Below, piece by piece: positions 27,884-37,584 of a stretch of DNA of 53,741 nt (position 1 is its first letter; the number at the start of each line of letters is the position of its first letter). This DNA comes from Leptospiraceae bacterium (GTDB lineage Bacteria > Spirochaetota > Leptospiria > Leptospirales > Leptospiraceae). Both the position numbers and the translations under genes were made by a program. Under the pieces are notes generated by a model. The model had not been told where the DNA came from. It did no database searches and saw only the letters and a program-made list of their open reading frames with translations. The stretch covers positions 1 to 53,741 of the forward strand of contig CANGZW010000012.1 in the NCBI GenBank assembly GCA_947458405.1, read 5' to 3'.

Positions 27884-28930
27884 ATGAATATTGAATCAAT
27901 CAATCATGAATTACTCCTCTTTATATGCTTTAATTTAATGGTTATTCTAATGCTGGCTATTGACTTAGGACTTTTGTCTAGAGATAAAAATCATACAATG
28001 TCTATAAAAAGAGCAGGATATTGGACACTTATCTGGATTAGCACAGCTATGCTTTTTGCTTTCTTTATATATCTATACGATACAAATGCGGATGATCCAA
28101 GTGCTTCTAAGACTAAGTCATTAGAGTATATAGCCGCCTATCTGTTAGAAAAATCACTTTCTGTAGATAACTTATTTGTATTCATTATGATATTTCAGAA
28201 ATACAAGATTGGTCCTGATAAGCAACCTGATATTTTAAAATGGGGTATTCTGGGTGCTGTAATACTAAGAGCAATTATGATATTAATGGGTGCCGCACTT
28301 GTATCTCAATTTACATGGATACTATATGTATTTGGAGTATTTTTAATCTATACGGCTATTAAAATGTTCTTACATAAAGAAGAAGATACTGAAGAAGAGT
28401 TTAATCCTGAGACAAGTAGAACCTTTCGATTTCTCAAAAAATTTGTTCCTATGACCGATAAGATGGAAGGCACCAATTTTTTTATCCGAAAAGACAGAAA
28501 ACTATTAGCAACTCCTATGTTTGTAGTACTTATCTTAATTGAATTGAGCGATGTGATGTTTGCATTTGATTCTATTCCCGCTGTGTTTTCTGTGAGTCAA
28601 AGCCCTTTTATTGTTTATACATCAAATATTTTTGCGATTTTAGGACTTCGTAGTCTTTATTTTATGATAAGTGGCGTGATGGATTTATTTGAGTATCTCC
28701 AAACTGGAGTCAGTGTGATATTGGGATTTGTAGGAATAAAAATGCTTCTCCCCTTGGGTTCTGACTATCTTGTTGGAAACATTGTATCCGTTGATTCCAT
28801 TTGGGTATCGCATGAAAAATTTCATATACCGATTTCAGTCTCGCTTTCTGTAATCATAGGAATTCTTATTTTATCAATACTTGCATCATTACCAAAATAC
28901 TTACAAAAAAAGGAAGGTCCAATTTCATGA
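27884..28930 (+). CDS. TerC/Alx-family integral membrane protein
   Basis: 348 aa with about nine transmembrane helices. Family blocks are LLEKSLSVDNLFVF, LMGAALVSQFTWILYVFG and LIELSDVMFAFDSIPAVF, whose acidic residues are thought to bind metal. Relatives export manganese or load metals onto secreted enzymes. No yybP-ykoY-type leader is visible in the 63-bp gap upstream. It overlaps the next gene by 4 bp (ATGA). Confidence 0.92.
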   Translation: MNIESINHELLLFICFNLMVILMLAIDLGLLSRDKNHTMSIKRAGYWTLIWISTAMLFAFFIYLYDTNADDPSASKTKSLEYIAAYLLEKSLSVDNLFVFIMIFQKYKIGPDKQPDILKWGILGAVILRAIMILMGAALVSQFTWILYVFGVFLIYTAIKMFLHKEEDTEEEFNPETSRTFRFLKKFVPMTDKMEGTNFFIRKDRKLLATPMFVVLILIELSDVMFAFDSIPAVFSVSQSPFIVYTSNIFAILGLRSLYFMISGVMDLFEYLQTGVSVILGFVGIKMLLPLGSDYLVGNIVSVDSIWVSHEKFHIPISVSLSVIIGILILSILASLPKYLQKKEGPIS

Positions 28931-29238
28931 AAAAAAATATTATTATTCTAATTCTTTGTTCTTTCTTATCTCTAAGTCTCGTAGCTAAAGAAGTTCCGAG
29001 TTCTGGAGAGATGATGTTTGATGTAATGCCGATTCGTCCCCTCGGGATCGCCTCCTTTCTTATTGGTACAACAATATTTGTTGCGGCACTTCCCTTTAGT
29101 GTGCTAGCCGCTAACCCTGAGCAGGTAATACGCCAAAATGCTAAGAGGCTTGTTATTTATCCTTTTCGATTTACTTTTCAAAGACCCATAGGTGAATTTT
29201 ATGGTTATATGGAAGAGATTGAATTCGTATCGGAATAA
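28927..29238 (+). CDS. Small secreted/membrane protein, unknown function
   Basis: 103 aa. A signal peptide ends near LVAKE, then a single hydrophobic segment ([20 protein letters not shown]) follows a MPIRPLG motif, and the tail contains [17 protein letters not shown]. This motif order recurs in small conserved bacterial proteins without known function. It is translationally coupled to the TerC gene. Confidence 0.6.
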   Translation: MKKNIIILILCSFLSLSLVAKEVPSSGEMMFDVMPIRPLGIASFLIGTTIFVAALPFSVLAANPEQVIRQNAKRLVIYPFRFTFQRPIGEFYGYMEEIEFVSE

Positions 29239-29249
29239 AGAGGAACAGA

Positions 29250-31388
29250 ATGGAAGAAGCTAATATAAATGAATGGGAAAAAATTGCAAAAGAATCAGAC
29301 CTAAAAGGGAAGGATATCAATTCACTCAATTGGACATCTCCCGAAGGGATTGTTTGGAAAACTCTCTATACTTATGAAGATTTAGAAAAATTAGAATATG
29401 TAAATACCATGCCAGGAATCTTTCCTTTTAAGAGGGGTCCGAGGGCTTCCATGTATGCCAATCAACCATGGACTATTCGACAATATGCTGGTTTCTCTAC
29501 TGCAGAAGAATCGAATGCCTTTTATAGAAAAAATTTAGCGGCAGGCCAAAAAGGCTTAAGTGTCGCCTTTGACCTGGCTACTCATAGAGGCTATGACTCG
29601 GATCATGAAAGGGTCACAGGGGATGTAGGTAAGGCAGGTGTTGCCATTGATTCTGTAGAAGATATGAAAATACTCTTTGATCAGATTCCCCTTAAGGATA
29701 TGTCAGTATCTATGACAATGAATGGAGCCGTGATACCAGTTCTTGCTATGTATATTGTTGCTGGAGAAGAGCAGGGAGCCAAAATTTCCGAACTTACAGG
29801 GACTATACAAAACGATATATTAAAAGAATTTATGGTTCGTAATACATATATCTATCCACCCCTCCCATCTATGAGAATTATAGGGGATATTATTGAATAT
29901 ACTTCTAAAAATATGCCCCGATTTAACTCTATCTCAATTTCTGGATACCACATTCAGGAAGCAGGAGGGAATGCAGTTCAGGAATTGGCTTACACTCTTG
30001 CGGATGGTCTGGAGTATGTTAAAACAGCACTGGATAGAGGACTCAATGTAGATAGTTTTGCACCAAGACTCTCTTTCTTTTTTGGGATAGGAATGAACTT
30101 TTTCATGGAAATAGCCAAATTGAGAGCGGCAAGGTTTCTCTGGGCTAAACTTATGAAAAAGTATGAGCCAAAAAATCCAATGAGTTTAGCTCTTCGTACT
30201 CATTGTCAGACATCTGGTGTTAGTCTCACAGAACAGGATCCTTACAACAATGTTGTTCGTACTACACTAGAAGCCTTAGCGGCAGTTCTCGGGGGAACCC
30301 AGTCTTTACATACAAACGCCCTTGATGAAGCGGTTGCACTCCCTACAGAGTTTTCAGCAAGAATTGCTCGTAATACTCAATTAATTATTCAAAATGAATC
30401 ACAGGTAACACGTGTTATAGACCCTCTAGGTGGATCCTATTTTATTGAGTCTCTGACAGAGTCTTTAGTAAAAGAAGCTGAAAAAATAATCCAAGAAGTC
30501 GAAAGTGTAGGCGGAATGGCAAAAGCGGTAGAGGCAGGAATTCCCAAACTAAAAATTGAAGAATCTGCTGCAAAACGACAGGCTTATATTGATCAGGGCA
30601 TTGAAGTGATAGTTGGAGTAAATAAATTTAAGCCTACCAAAGAAGATGAAATACAAATATTAGATATTGATAATACAGCAGTTCGTGAAAGTCAAATTAA
30701 AAGACTAAAAGAAATCAAAGCTAAACGTAATGAAGCTGAAGTACAGGCAATTCTTAATAAAATTACAGAAATTGCAAAAGATGGTAAAGGGAATTTATTG
30801 GAAGTTGCAGTAGAAGCGGCAAGAATGCGTGCTACACTCGGAGAAATTTCTTTTGCTATGGAAAAAGTATTCGGTCGTCACCAGGCGGAGATAAAAACTA
30901 TCAGTGGAGTGTATTCCAGCCTAAATCAGGATAATAAACTATTTCAAGATGTTAGAATTAGAGTAGAAGAGCTTTCTAAAAAAATGGGAAGAAGGCCTAG
31001 AATGCTCGTGGCAAAAATGGGTCAGGATGGTCATGATAGAGGGGCGAAGGTAATTTCTACATCCTTTGCAGATTTAGGTTTTGATATAGATGTTGCACCA
31101 CTTTTTCAAACTCCATCAGAAGTTGCCAAACAAGCCATTGAAAATGATGTTCACATCATAGGAGTCTCTTCGCAGGCAGCAGGTCATAAAACATTGATAC
31201 CAGAGCTTTATGAGATTTTAAAGAAAGAAAAGGCTGAGGAGATTATGCTAATTGCTGGAGGCGTAATACCTCATCAAGATTATGATTTTCTTTACAAACA
31301 TGGAGTATCAGCTATATTTGGACCGGGGACTGTCATACCAGTTGCCGCGGGAAAGATACTAGATATACTTGAAAAAAAGGTAAAATAA
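29250..31388 (+). CDS. Methylmalonyl-CoA mutase
   Basis: 712 aa, full length for the catalytic (large) chain. The TIM-barrel part has [30 protein letters not shown] and [10 protein letters not shown]; the C-terminal cobalamin domain has [10 protein letters not shown], whose His coordinates cobalt base-off. It interconverts (R)-methylmalonyl-CoA and succinyl-CoA using adenosylcobalamin. Neither a MeaB chaperone nor the small subunit is adjacent, so it may act as a homodimer or use genes elsewhere. AGAGGAAC precedes ATG 29250. Confidence 0.95.
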   Translation: MEEANINEWEKIAKESDLKGKDINSLNWTSPEGIVWKTLYTYEDLEKLEYVNTMPGIFPFKRGPRASMYANQPWTIRQYAGFSTAEESNAFYRKNLAAGQKGLSVAFDLATHRGYDSDHERVTGDVGKAGVAIDSVEDMKILFDQIPLKDMSVSMTMNGAVIPVLAMYIVAGEEQGAKISELTGTIQNDILKEFMVRNTYIYPPLPSMRIIGDIIEYTSKNMPRFNSISISGYHIQEAGGNAVQELAYTLADGLEYVKTALDRGLNVDSFAPRLSFFFGIGMNFFMEIAKLRAARFLWAKLMKKYEPKNPMSLALRTHCQTSGVSLTEQDPYNNVVRTTLEALAAVLGGTQSLHTNALDEAVALPTEFSARIARNTQLIIQNESQVTRVIDPLGGSYFIESLTESLVKEAEKIIQEVESVGGMAKAVEAGIPKLKIEESAAKRQAYIDQGIEVIVGVNKFKPTKEDEIQILDIDNTAVRESQIKRLKEIKAKRNEAEVQAILNKITEIAKDGKGNLLEVAVEAARMRATLGEISFAMEKVFGRHQAEIKTISGVYSSLNQDNKLFQDVRIRVEELSKKMGRRPRMLVAKMGQDGHDRGAKVISTSFADLGFDIDVAPLFQTPSEVAKQAIENDVHIIGVSSQAAGHKTLIPELYEILKKEKAEEIMLIAGGVIPHQDYDFLYKHGVSAIFGPGTVIPVAAGKILDILEKKVK

Positions 31389-31413
31389 AAGATGAAAATC
31401 GGGAGAATAAAGA

Positions 31414-31896
31414 ATGACTCAAAAAACACCACTTTATCAAGTCTTTCTTGTTCTCTCCGGGATTAGTTTTTTAATCTTTATTTTCCTTTATTTACTGGTA
31501 AGCAAACGAAACTTAGAATTAATTGAAGCATATAATCAACTAGAAATTTCTGGCTCAAAATCTTTCGGAACTATTAAAGAGTTTAATTTAACCGAAAAGC
31601 AAAATTTAAAAAATCATATCTATACTTATTCAGTCCCTGATGAAACGGGAAGATTAACTGAAATAGTAGAGTATGTTGATCAAATTACTCATAAGAAGTT
31701 AAGAATTGGGGATACTGTAGTTGTAACAAGAAAAACTATTCAACTTCTAGGTAAGTCAACTTTAATATCCAGAATAAATGGTAATACAAACTCAATACCA
31801 CATAATATATTAATCGAAAAATTTTCACTTTATGGAGTAATTTTTTCATTTTTATTAAGTCTTGTTTCATTGTTTATGTACAAAAGAAGGATATAA
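31414..31896 (+). CDS. DUF3592-like membrane protein
   Basis: 160 aa with one transmembrane helix near each end and a beta-rich domain of ~85 residues between them (YTYSVPDETGR, then KLRIGDTVVVT). This is the DUF3592 layout. Function unknown. It sits 3 bp before the sensor-kinase gene, so it may supply input to that kinase. A GGGAGAA ribosome site precedes the ATG. Confidence 0.6.
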   Translation: MTQKTPLYQVFLVLSGISFLIFIFLYLLVSKRNLELIEAYNQLEISGSKSFGTIKEFNLTEKQNLKNHIYTYSVPDETGRLTEIVEYVDQITHKKLRIGDTVVVTRKTIQLLGKSTLISRINGNTNSIPHNILIEKFSLYGVIFSFLLSLVSLFMYKRRI

Positions 31897-31899
31897 AAA

Positions 31900-32829
31900 A
31901 TGCAGTCTATATCAATTCGAGTAATTATGGGAATCCTCTGGTTGGCACTTAGTGTATCACTAGGCACATGGTGGGCAATAATTGGAATGCGACAAACTGA
32001 AAACATAGCCCAATTAATGAAAACCACGGGAATCAATAGTGATTCTGAGGCTTTAGCATATATTGAAAAACAACATAGAATGATACGCTCTGAAGGTATT
32101 TTTTTTCTTTTGCTAATTACGGGAGGAGGGTTATCATTAATTTTTATGTCAGTGAGAGATGTTCGAAGAAATAGACTCATAAAAGATTTTTTCGCAACTG
32201 TAACACATGAAATGAAAACACCTTTAGCTTCTCTAAGATTACAAGCAGAGAGTTTAGAGGAATTATTAAGTTCAAATAGACATAAAACTTTGGTAAAAAG
32301 ATTAATCAATGATTCGGGGAGATTAGAACTTCAGATGGATAAGGCTCTCTATCTAGCCAGTATCTCACGATCTGAGAAATTATATGCTGAACACATACAA
32401 ATCAAAGAAATATATTCCCAGTTAGGAGCATATTTTGAAAATCTAGAATTTTTGGGTGAAACAAATTATTCAATCTCTGGAGATAGGCGAGCATTGGAAA
32501 GTATCTTCAGAAATTTAATCGAAAATGCTTTTAATCATGGTGAAGCGGAGAAAGTAGAGATTAATTCCATTCTAAAAGATGATTTTGTGCTCATAAAATT
32601 GCAGGATAATGGAAATGGTTTTCGTGGAGATGTGAATAAAATTGGAAAGCTATTCTTTAGACATAACTCAAGAAGTGGATCCGGAGTAGGCTTATTTCTT
32701 GTTAAAACTTTAGTTTCTAAAATGAAGGGCAGTGTAAGTTTTAGTAATACATCTACAGGCTTTAAAGTTGAAATTACTCTTCCATTGGCGTCTAATAAGG
32801 ATGAAGTTAAAAATAAAGTTTTAATTTAA
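31900..32829 (+). CDS. Membrane sensor histidine kinase
   Basis: 309 aa. Two transmembrane helices near residues 8-28 and 63-83 enclose a short periplasmic loop. HisKA has the phosphoacceptor His in VTHEMKTPLASLRLQ. The ATPase domain has NLIENAFNHG, DNGNGFRG and SGVGLFLVKTL. No response regulator is adjacent. Its position directly before the O-acetylation pair may be coincidental. Confidence 0.9.
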   Translation: MQSISIRVIMGILWLALSVSLGTWWAIIGMRQTENIAQLMKTTGINSDSEALAYIEKQHRMIRSEGIFFLLLITGGGLSLIFMSVRDVRRNRLIKDFFATVTHEMKTPLASLRLQAESLEELLSSNRHKTLVKRLINDSGRLELQMDKALYLASISRSEKLYAEHIQIKEIYSQLGAYFENLEFLGETNYSISGDRRALESIFRNLIENAFNHGEAEKVEINSILKDDFVLIKLQDNGNGFRGDVNKIGKLFFRHNSRSGSGVGLFLVKTLVSKMKGSVSFSNTSTGFKVEITLPLASNKDEVKNKVLI

Positions 32830-32845
32830 TTTTTATTTAGTTTAT

Positions 32846-34213
32846 ATGGTATTTAGCTCTGTCTCATTTTTGTTTTTATTTTTACCTATATTTTTTTTAT
32901 TCTATATTTTAGTTCCAAAGATAATTAGAAATATTTTCATTCTATTAAGTAGTTTATTATTTTATTATTGGGGAGAGGGGATATACTTAAGTATTTTATT
33001 GATATATATAATCTTTAATTATTCTCTTGGAATTTTAATTGAAAAAAATTTAAAAAATTTTAAGCTAAAAAATACTAAAATAATAGTAACTATTGGAATA
33101 TTACTAAATATAATAATTTTAATTTATTATAAGTATTTTATTTTTATAATAAATATATTTAATAATAATGAAATTACAGGAATCCATCTTCCAATAGGTA
33201 TTTCTTTTTATACATTCCAATCCATTTCCTATTTAATAGATGTATCTAGAGGGGATGTAAATGCTGAAAAAAACCCAATCAATTTTGGTATGTATATAGC
33301 TCTATTTCCCCAGTTAATTGCAGGGCCTATCGTGAGATACATTGATATTTCAAGAGAAATAGTCAAAAGAAATATTACAATAGAGTTATTTAAAGAGGGA
33401 GTAGAAAGATTTATTCTAGGACTTGCCAAAAAGGTTTTAATTGCAAATCCTTTGGGATTGTATGCTGATGAAGTTTTTAGTAGAGATCCGAGCTCACTGC
33501 AATCTCTTGGAGCCTGGATGGGGATTTTTGCCTATACCCTTCAGATCTATTATGATTTTTCTGGCTATTCTGATATGGCGATTGGATTGGGGAGAATGAT
33601 GGGTTTTCATTTTTTAGAAAATTTTAATTATCCATATGTATCACTTTCTATTAAAGAGTTTTGGAGGCGTTGGCATATTTCTCTCTCTAGTTGGTTTCGC
33701 GACTATTTGTATATTCCACTAGGGGGAAATAAAAAAGGGAATATAAGAACCTATCTAAATCTCTTAGTAGTATTTATTCTCTGTGGGTTTTGGCATGGGG
33801 CAAATTACACATTCCTATTTTGGGGAGCCTGGCATGGCTTATTTTTGGTTTTGGAGAGAAGTGGCTTAGATCAATTTTTAGAAAAAAGAGTATATGTAGT
33901 ACAGTGGTTATACACAATACTAATAGTATCAATAGGATGGGTATTTTTTAGGGCACTAAGTATAGAATATGGAATGAAGTACACTATTCAAATGTTTAGT
34001 TTTCAATTTGAAGGAGATTTTATTCCTATGGGAAAAAGAACTGTCCTTATTTTTATGATGGGAATCATATTTTCGTATGACTGGAGTAGTTATTTTAAAA
34101 CAATAAAAATGAGATTTACTTTAAAGTCTATTTTACTACTTATTCTCTTTATACTATCCATCTCTAATTTAGCAGTTAGTACATACAATCCTTTTATATA
34201 TTTTAGGTTTTAA
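32846..34213 (+). CDS. MBOAT-family O-acyltransferase (AlgI-like)
   Basis: 455 aa with about ten transmembrane helices. It has the AlgI-type blocks LPIGISFYTFQSISYLID, IAGPIVRY and FWRRWHISLSSWFRDYLYIPLGGN, and the catalytic His in GFWHGANYTFLFWGAWHG. AlgI relatives move acyl groups across the membrane for O-acetylation of exopolysaccharide or cell-wall glycan. It is paired with an AlgX/AlgJ-like gene 3 bp downstream, the standard partner. Confidence 0.92.
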   Translation: MVFSSVSFLFLFLPIFFLFYILVPKIIRNIFILLSSLLFYYWGEGIYLSILLIYIIFNYSLGILIEKNLKNFKLKNTKIIVTIGILLNIIILIYYKYFIFIINIFNNNEITGIHLPIGISFYTFQSISYLIDVSRGDVNAEKNPINFGMYIALFPQLIAGPIVRYIDISREIVKRNITIELFKEGVERFILGLAKKVLIANPLGLYADEVFSRDPSSLQSLGAWMGIFAYTLQIYYDFSGYSDMAIGLGRMMGFHFLENFNYPYVSLSIKEFWRRWHISLSSWFRDYLYIPLGGNKKGNIRTYLNLLVVFILCGFWHGANYTFLFWGAWHGLFLVLERSGLDQFLEKRVYVVQWLYTILIVSIGWVFFRALSIEYGMKYTIQMFSFQFEGDFIPMGKRTVLIFMMGIIFSYDWSSYFKTIKMRFTLKSILLLILFILSISNLAVSTYNPFIYFRF

Positions 34214-34216
34214 GTC

Positions 34217-35314
34217 TTGAAACATATATTTGTCAGTGTCTTTTGTTTACTTGTAAGTCTTCCTCTTTTTCAAATGTTAACTCATGTAATCTCTGAAGTT
34301 CCTTTTCATGAAAATAGAAAAATAGCTGAATTTCCGCCATATAGAAAAATAGAAGAATTTAACTTATTTTTGAAAGATTTTGATTTGTACTTCAAGGATA
34401 ACTTTGGAATGAGAAGCTATTTAGTAAAGTTAGAGTTATCCCTAAACTATTTTCTTTTTCAGGAAACACCTATGAAAGATGTCTTAATAGGAGAAGAGGG
34501 GTGGCTGTACTATGATCCCATAAAAAATGATGGTATTACAATGGAGGATTTTTATGGAAATGTAAACTATACTCCAGAAAAATTAAAACTCATTCAAACA
34601 AAACTTCATAATTTAAACGAATTTCTAAAATTAAAAAAAATAAGATTTATCTTTTTTATCACTCCCAATAAGAATTCAATTTATCCAGAATATTTACCTA
34701 CAAATATAAATAGTAAAAAAGCAAGTTATACAAGATACGATCAAATTATGGATATATTATTCAAAGAAGGGATAGAAACCATAAATTTAAAATCAATTTT
34801 TATAGAAAAAAAAGATCAAGAAAAAAATAATATGTATTACAAAACTGATTCTCATTGGAACCATCTGGGAGCTTACTTTGGTTACAAATCTCTTTTCGAT
34901 AAACTTAATATCCAATCTAAAGAGTATACTTTTCTAGAAACGTATCACCCCGGTGGAGATTTGGCAGGTATGCTCTCTATAGATTATCTGATGTATGAAA
35001 AAGATTATAAAAGTAGTACAGATATTCTCTCTCAAAGTGATTGCAATCCAATCTATTCTAAAGACTCATTTTATTGTGAAACTAATGAAAATTCAAAGAG
35101 GTTAGTGATGTATCGGGATTCTTTTTCTATATGGTTAGTTCCGTATGTAAAACAGCATTTCTCAAGAAGTGTATATCTTTGGGGGACTGCCAATTTAGAT
35201 TTGAATCTTATCGAAAAAGAAAAAGCAGATATTGTTATAATTCAAATGGTTGAGCGTCATTTGGATAATTTATTGATTCTTTATCAGGATGAGCTTTTGG
35301 AAAACTTGAAATAA
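34217..35314 (+). CDS. AlgX/AlgJ-like SGNH acetyltransferase
   Basis: 365 aa from TTG 34217, three bases after the AlgI-like stop. An N-terminal hydrophobic signal/anchor precedes the PF16822-type domain, with EEGWLYYDP, FFITPNKNSIYPEYLP, the catalytic-type TDSHWNHLGAYFGY (Asp-x-x-His) and YRDSFS (nucleophile Ser). It would finish periplasmic O-acetylation with the AlgI-like donor. No alginate or cellulose synthase is in view, so the acceptor glycan is unknown. Confidence 0.85.
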   Translation: MKHIFVSVFCLLVSLPLFQMLTHVISEVPFHENRKIAEFPPYRKIEEFNLFLKDFDLYFKDNFGMRSYLVKLELSLNYFLFQETPMKDVLIGEEGWLYYDPIKNDGITMEDFYGNVNYTPEKLKLIQTKLHNLNEFLKLKKIRFIFFITPNKNSIYPEYLPTNINSKKASYTRYDQIMDILFKEGIETINLKSIFIEKKDQEKNNMYYKTDSHWNHLGAYFGYKSLFDKLNIQSKEYTFLETYHPGGDLAGMLSIDYLMYEKDYKSSTDILSQSDCNPIYSKDSFYCETNENSKRLVMYRDSFSIWLVPYVKQHFSRSVYLWGTANLDLNLIEKEKADIVIIQMVERHLDNLLILYQDELLENLK

Positions 35315-35385
35315 ACAAAAGCAAAGGGGAGCGTGAACAAAATTTCCCACTTTACAAAAAATCTCCATAAATTACCATAAATGCC

Positions 35386-37212
35386 ATGAAGTACTTCCTA
35401 TTAGCTCTAGTTTTATTCAATTTCGCCCTCTATCCCATAGAGAAAAAGTCCATTTATGTGTATAAAATTCTGACCAAAAACACAAAAGACACCAATTTTG
35501 AATCCAAGTTTAGAACCAAGATGACGGGGATATTACTGAAGGACTTCTCCGAGTACAATCTCATGGATGACGACTCCATTGCAGGGCTCAAGGCAAAGCT
35601 CGAAAAATCCAAGATGTTTGGTTGCAACGAAGAAGCCTGTATGCGGGAGATTTCTAGATCTCTGAATGCGGATGAGGTGATCACGGGAACGATTGAAGAG
35701 AACAATGGCAGGTTCAAATACAGTTTTAAAAATTCCTCCCGCGTGAAAAAGGGAGAGGAGAATCTCTCGATCAAGAGTTTGGCAGATGGGGAGTTTTATT
35801 TGAACCAATGGGAGTATTTTACGGGTGAGATAGTAAGAAAACTCATGAATCCGTCTTACGCTATGAACTACAAGGATGCTCCCCTGTATGAAAATCTGGA
35901 TGATTTTAATTACACCACGGTCAAGGATCTCAAAGAGATCAAACTTCCCGAGATCAAGGGCAATACACTCGATATTGTAAAACGTCTCAAAGAAGTCACC
36001 ATTGCCGATGCAGATACCGCCTACCAGAAAAAGGACTATCTCCTGGCACTCAATGGATTTCGGGATGCGAGAGATGCATTGGCAAGTCTTTCTCCGGAAG
36101 ATAAGAATAAAGCGGGGAATATGGCGACCGACATACAGAATCGGATCTACATGGCGGGGGATGCGATGTTTGCGGAGAGGCTGGGTGAATTGGAAACGTA
36201 CTACAAAGAGAACTCTCCCATGAGTTTAAAGGCGGTGAAAAAGAGCAAGGGGTTAGATGGATGGTTGTATTTGTATACAGATTATCGTAAGACACTCGAG
36301 GAGGGAGAGAGAAATCCCGTGATGGAGAAGCGGATTGCGAAGCGGGTTGTGGAACTGGCTGGATGGAGATTCAATCCAGAAATGGAATCTGTTTTTCTAG
36401 AGGTAGAAAATAAATCAGAGGAATTCTGGAGAAAGGGGGAATATGCGGAGTATATTGATTATTTAAAAGAAAAACTCACACAACTCAAGGAGTTTCAGAG
36501 CAGGGGTGGGACTCGGGATGTGTATGTAACTTCCCTTACGTCTAAAATAAATCAATATGCAGAGAGATTGAAAGCAGAGGAGAAATCTATATCCAATAAG
36601 ATCTCTTTATACACAGATGCCTCTGTTGCAGATACGTCATACAATAAAAAAATTGAATTGGAAAAAATAAAAGAGGACTTAGCCCGGAAGGTGAATTTCG
36701 AACTACAGGTTAATTTACCCGAAACCTTTACCACAAAAACAGGGATCAAGTTTACAAAGATTCTCAAAAAAGACGGAAAGCCAGTCTATGTGTCAGACAG
36801 AATTCGACCAGATCAAGCCGACTCCTGGTATTTTGCGAGAGATTACGCGGTGAATCTAAATAAGGAAGACAATTGTCCTGATTGCTATCGACTGCCGTAT
36901 AGGGAGGAGATTGAGAATTTGAAGGCAGATAGAGACTATGAAGGGCTATGGTTGCAAAGTTGGAGTCCTGCATATTTTGGTATGACGGCGGGAAATCTTT
37001 TTTTGGGGTTTTATACATTTGATTATGTTCATGATGTTGTTTTTCATCCTTTAAGTTGGCAATCCTATCTATACCCGATTTCGCCTGATTCAGTGTATCC
37101 CTCCCGTGGGGGCTCCTGGGATATCGATGAACGCTCTTTCCGCTCTGCCAATCGCCGCGGCTACGGCTGGTACGACTTCTACGGTTTTCGTTTGGTCCGC
37201 CCCCTTCGTTAA
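35386..37212 (+). CDS. CX4C/TPR-like protein fused to FGE/C-type-lectin domain (paralogue 4, candidate variable protein)
   Basis: 608 aa with a signal peptide. The N-terminus matches the other three paralogues: C80-x4-C85, then ADEVITGTIEENNGRF, EYFTGEIVRKL and the TPR-like ADADTAYQKKDYLLAL. The C-terminal ~170 residues differ completely. They carry FGE-sulfatase/C-type-lectin features: CPDCYRLPYREEIE, then RGGSWDIDERSFRSANR and a terminal GFRLVRPLR. FGE catalytic residues are not evident, so binding is more likely than catalysis. The gene is visibly richer in G+C than its neighbours, and its last ~114 bp reach about 60%. It is the last gene of the plus-strand run, after a 71-bp gap. Confidence 0.8.
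   Translation: MKYFLLALVLFNFALYPIEKKSIYVYKILTKNTKDTNFESKFRTKMTGILLKDFSEYNLMDDDSIAGLKAKLEKSKMFGCNEEACMREISRSLNADEVITGTIEENNGRFKYSFKNSSRVKKGEENLSIKSLADGEFYLNQWEYFTGEIVRKLMNPSYAMNYKDAPLYENLDDFNYTTVKDLKEIKLPEIKGNTLDIVKRLKEVTIADADTAYQKKDYLLALNGFRDARDALASLSPEDKNKAGNMATDIQNRIYMAGDAMFAERLGELETYYKENSPMSLKAVKKSKGLDGWLYLYTDYRKTLEEGERNPVMEKRIAKRVVELAGWRFNPEMESVFLEVENKSEEFWRKGEYAEYIDYLKEKLTQLKEFQSRGGTRDVYVTSLTSKINQYAERLKAEEKSISNKISLYTDASVADTSYNKKIELEKIKEDLARKVNFELQVNLPETFTTKTGIKFTKILKKDGKPVYVSDRIRPDQADSWYFARDYAVNLNKEDNCPDCYRLPYREEIENLKADRDYEGLWLQSWSPAYFGMTAGNLFLGFYTFDYVHDVVFHPLSWQSYLYPISPDSVYPSRGGSWDIDERSFRSANRRGYGWYDFYGFRLVRPLR
37099..37212 (+). other. Candidate diversity-generating variable region (3' end of lectin-like gene)
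   Basis: I count 69 G/C in these 114 bases, against roughly one third in the window. It encodes RGGSW...RSANR, then nine residues before GFRLVRPLR. Eight of those nine use NNC codons (cgc ggc tac ggc, then tgg, tac gac ttc tac), as expected if AAC codons of a template had been mutated at adenines. The GC-rich tail would match an initiation-of-mutagenic-homology region. Neither template repeat nor reverse transcriptase is in the window, so this is a candidate only. Confidence 0.5.
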
Positions 37213-37344
37213 GGGATAGTTGGGCTTAAAGTATGGTGTCTGAATATCTGAAACTCTCTACGGGATGGGGGCAAAAGTCATGCTATTGAAAAGGATAGGA
37301 TTAGTAAAAATCTGGAGAATCGGGAAGGGGGTTTGGTTTGTGTA

Positions 37345-37500
37345 GTACCTCACCCCCGACTGGTTTTATTTGTCGTATATTTTCGGATTGACCCCTCTCT
37401 CCACTGCATTGGAAAGGATAAGCAGTAGAGAGGGGGTGATTTGGTTAGTAAATAAGTACTGGTAAATGTATAGTATGTTTTATTTTATGATAGATATACT
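37345..37500 (+). repeat. Intergenic hairpin element, copy A
   Basis: Starts with GTACCTCACCCCCGACT, has a hairpin at 37391-37437 (ACCCCTCTCTCCACTGC against GCAGTAGAGAGGGGGT) and ends with TAGTATGTTTT...GATATACT. Copy B (39691-39846) has the same 46-bp lead, the same 47-bp hairpin length and a matching tail. Inner stem bases differ between copies but still pair. TCACCCCC in the lead can also pair with GGGGGTGA at the hairpin's 3' side, giving two exclusive folds. Confidence 0.75.
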
Positions 37501-37564
37501 GTTTAGGACTTGGGTACTGGCTACCGTATAGTAACCCCTCTCTCCATTTTCGGCATCTCGATAC

Positions 37565-37584
37565 ATCCGCAAGAAGATGCGGAT
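37565..37584. repeat. Small palindrome with TCGA flanks
   Basis: Perfect 7-bp stem (ATCCGCA, loop AGAAGA, TGCGGAT) with a TCGA on each side that can extend it. Preceded at 37533 by another ACCCCTCTCTCCAT box. Resembles REP-type extragenic palindromes. Confidence 0.5.
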
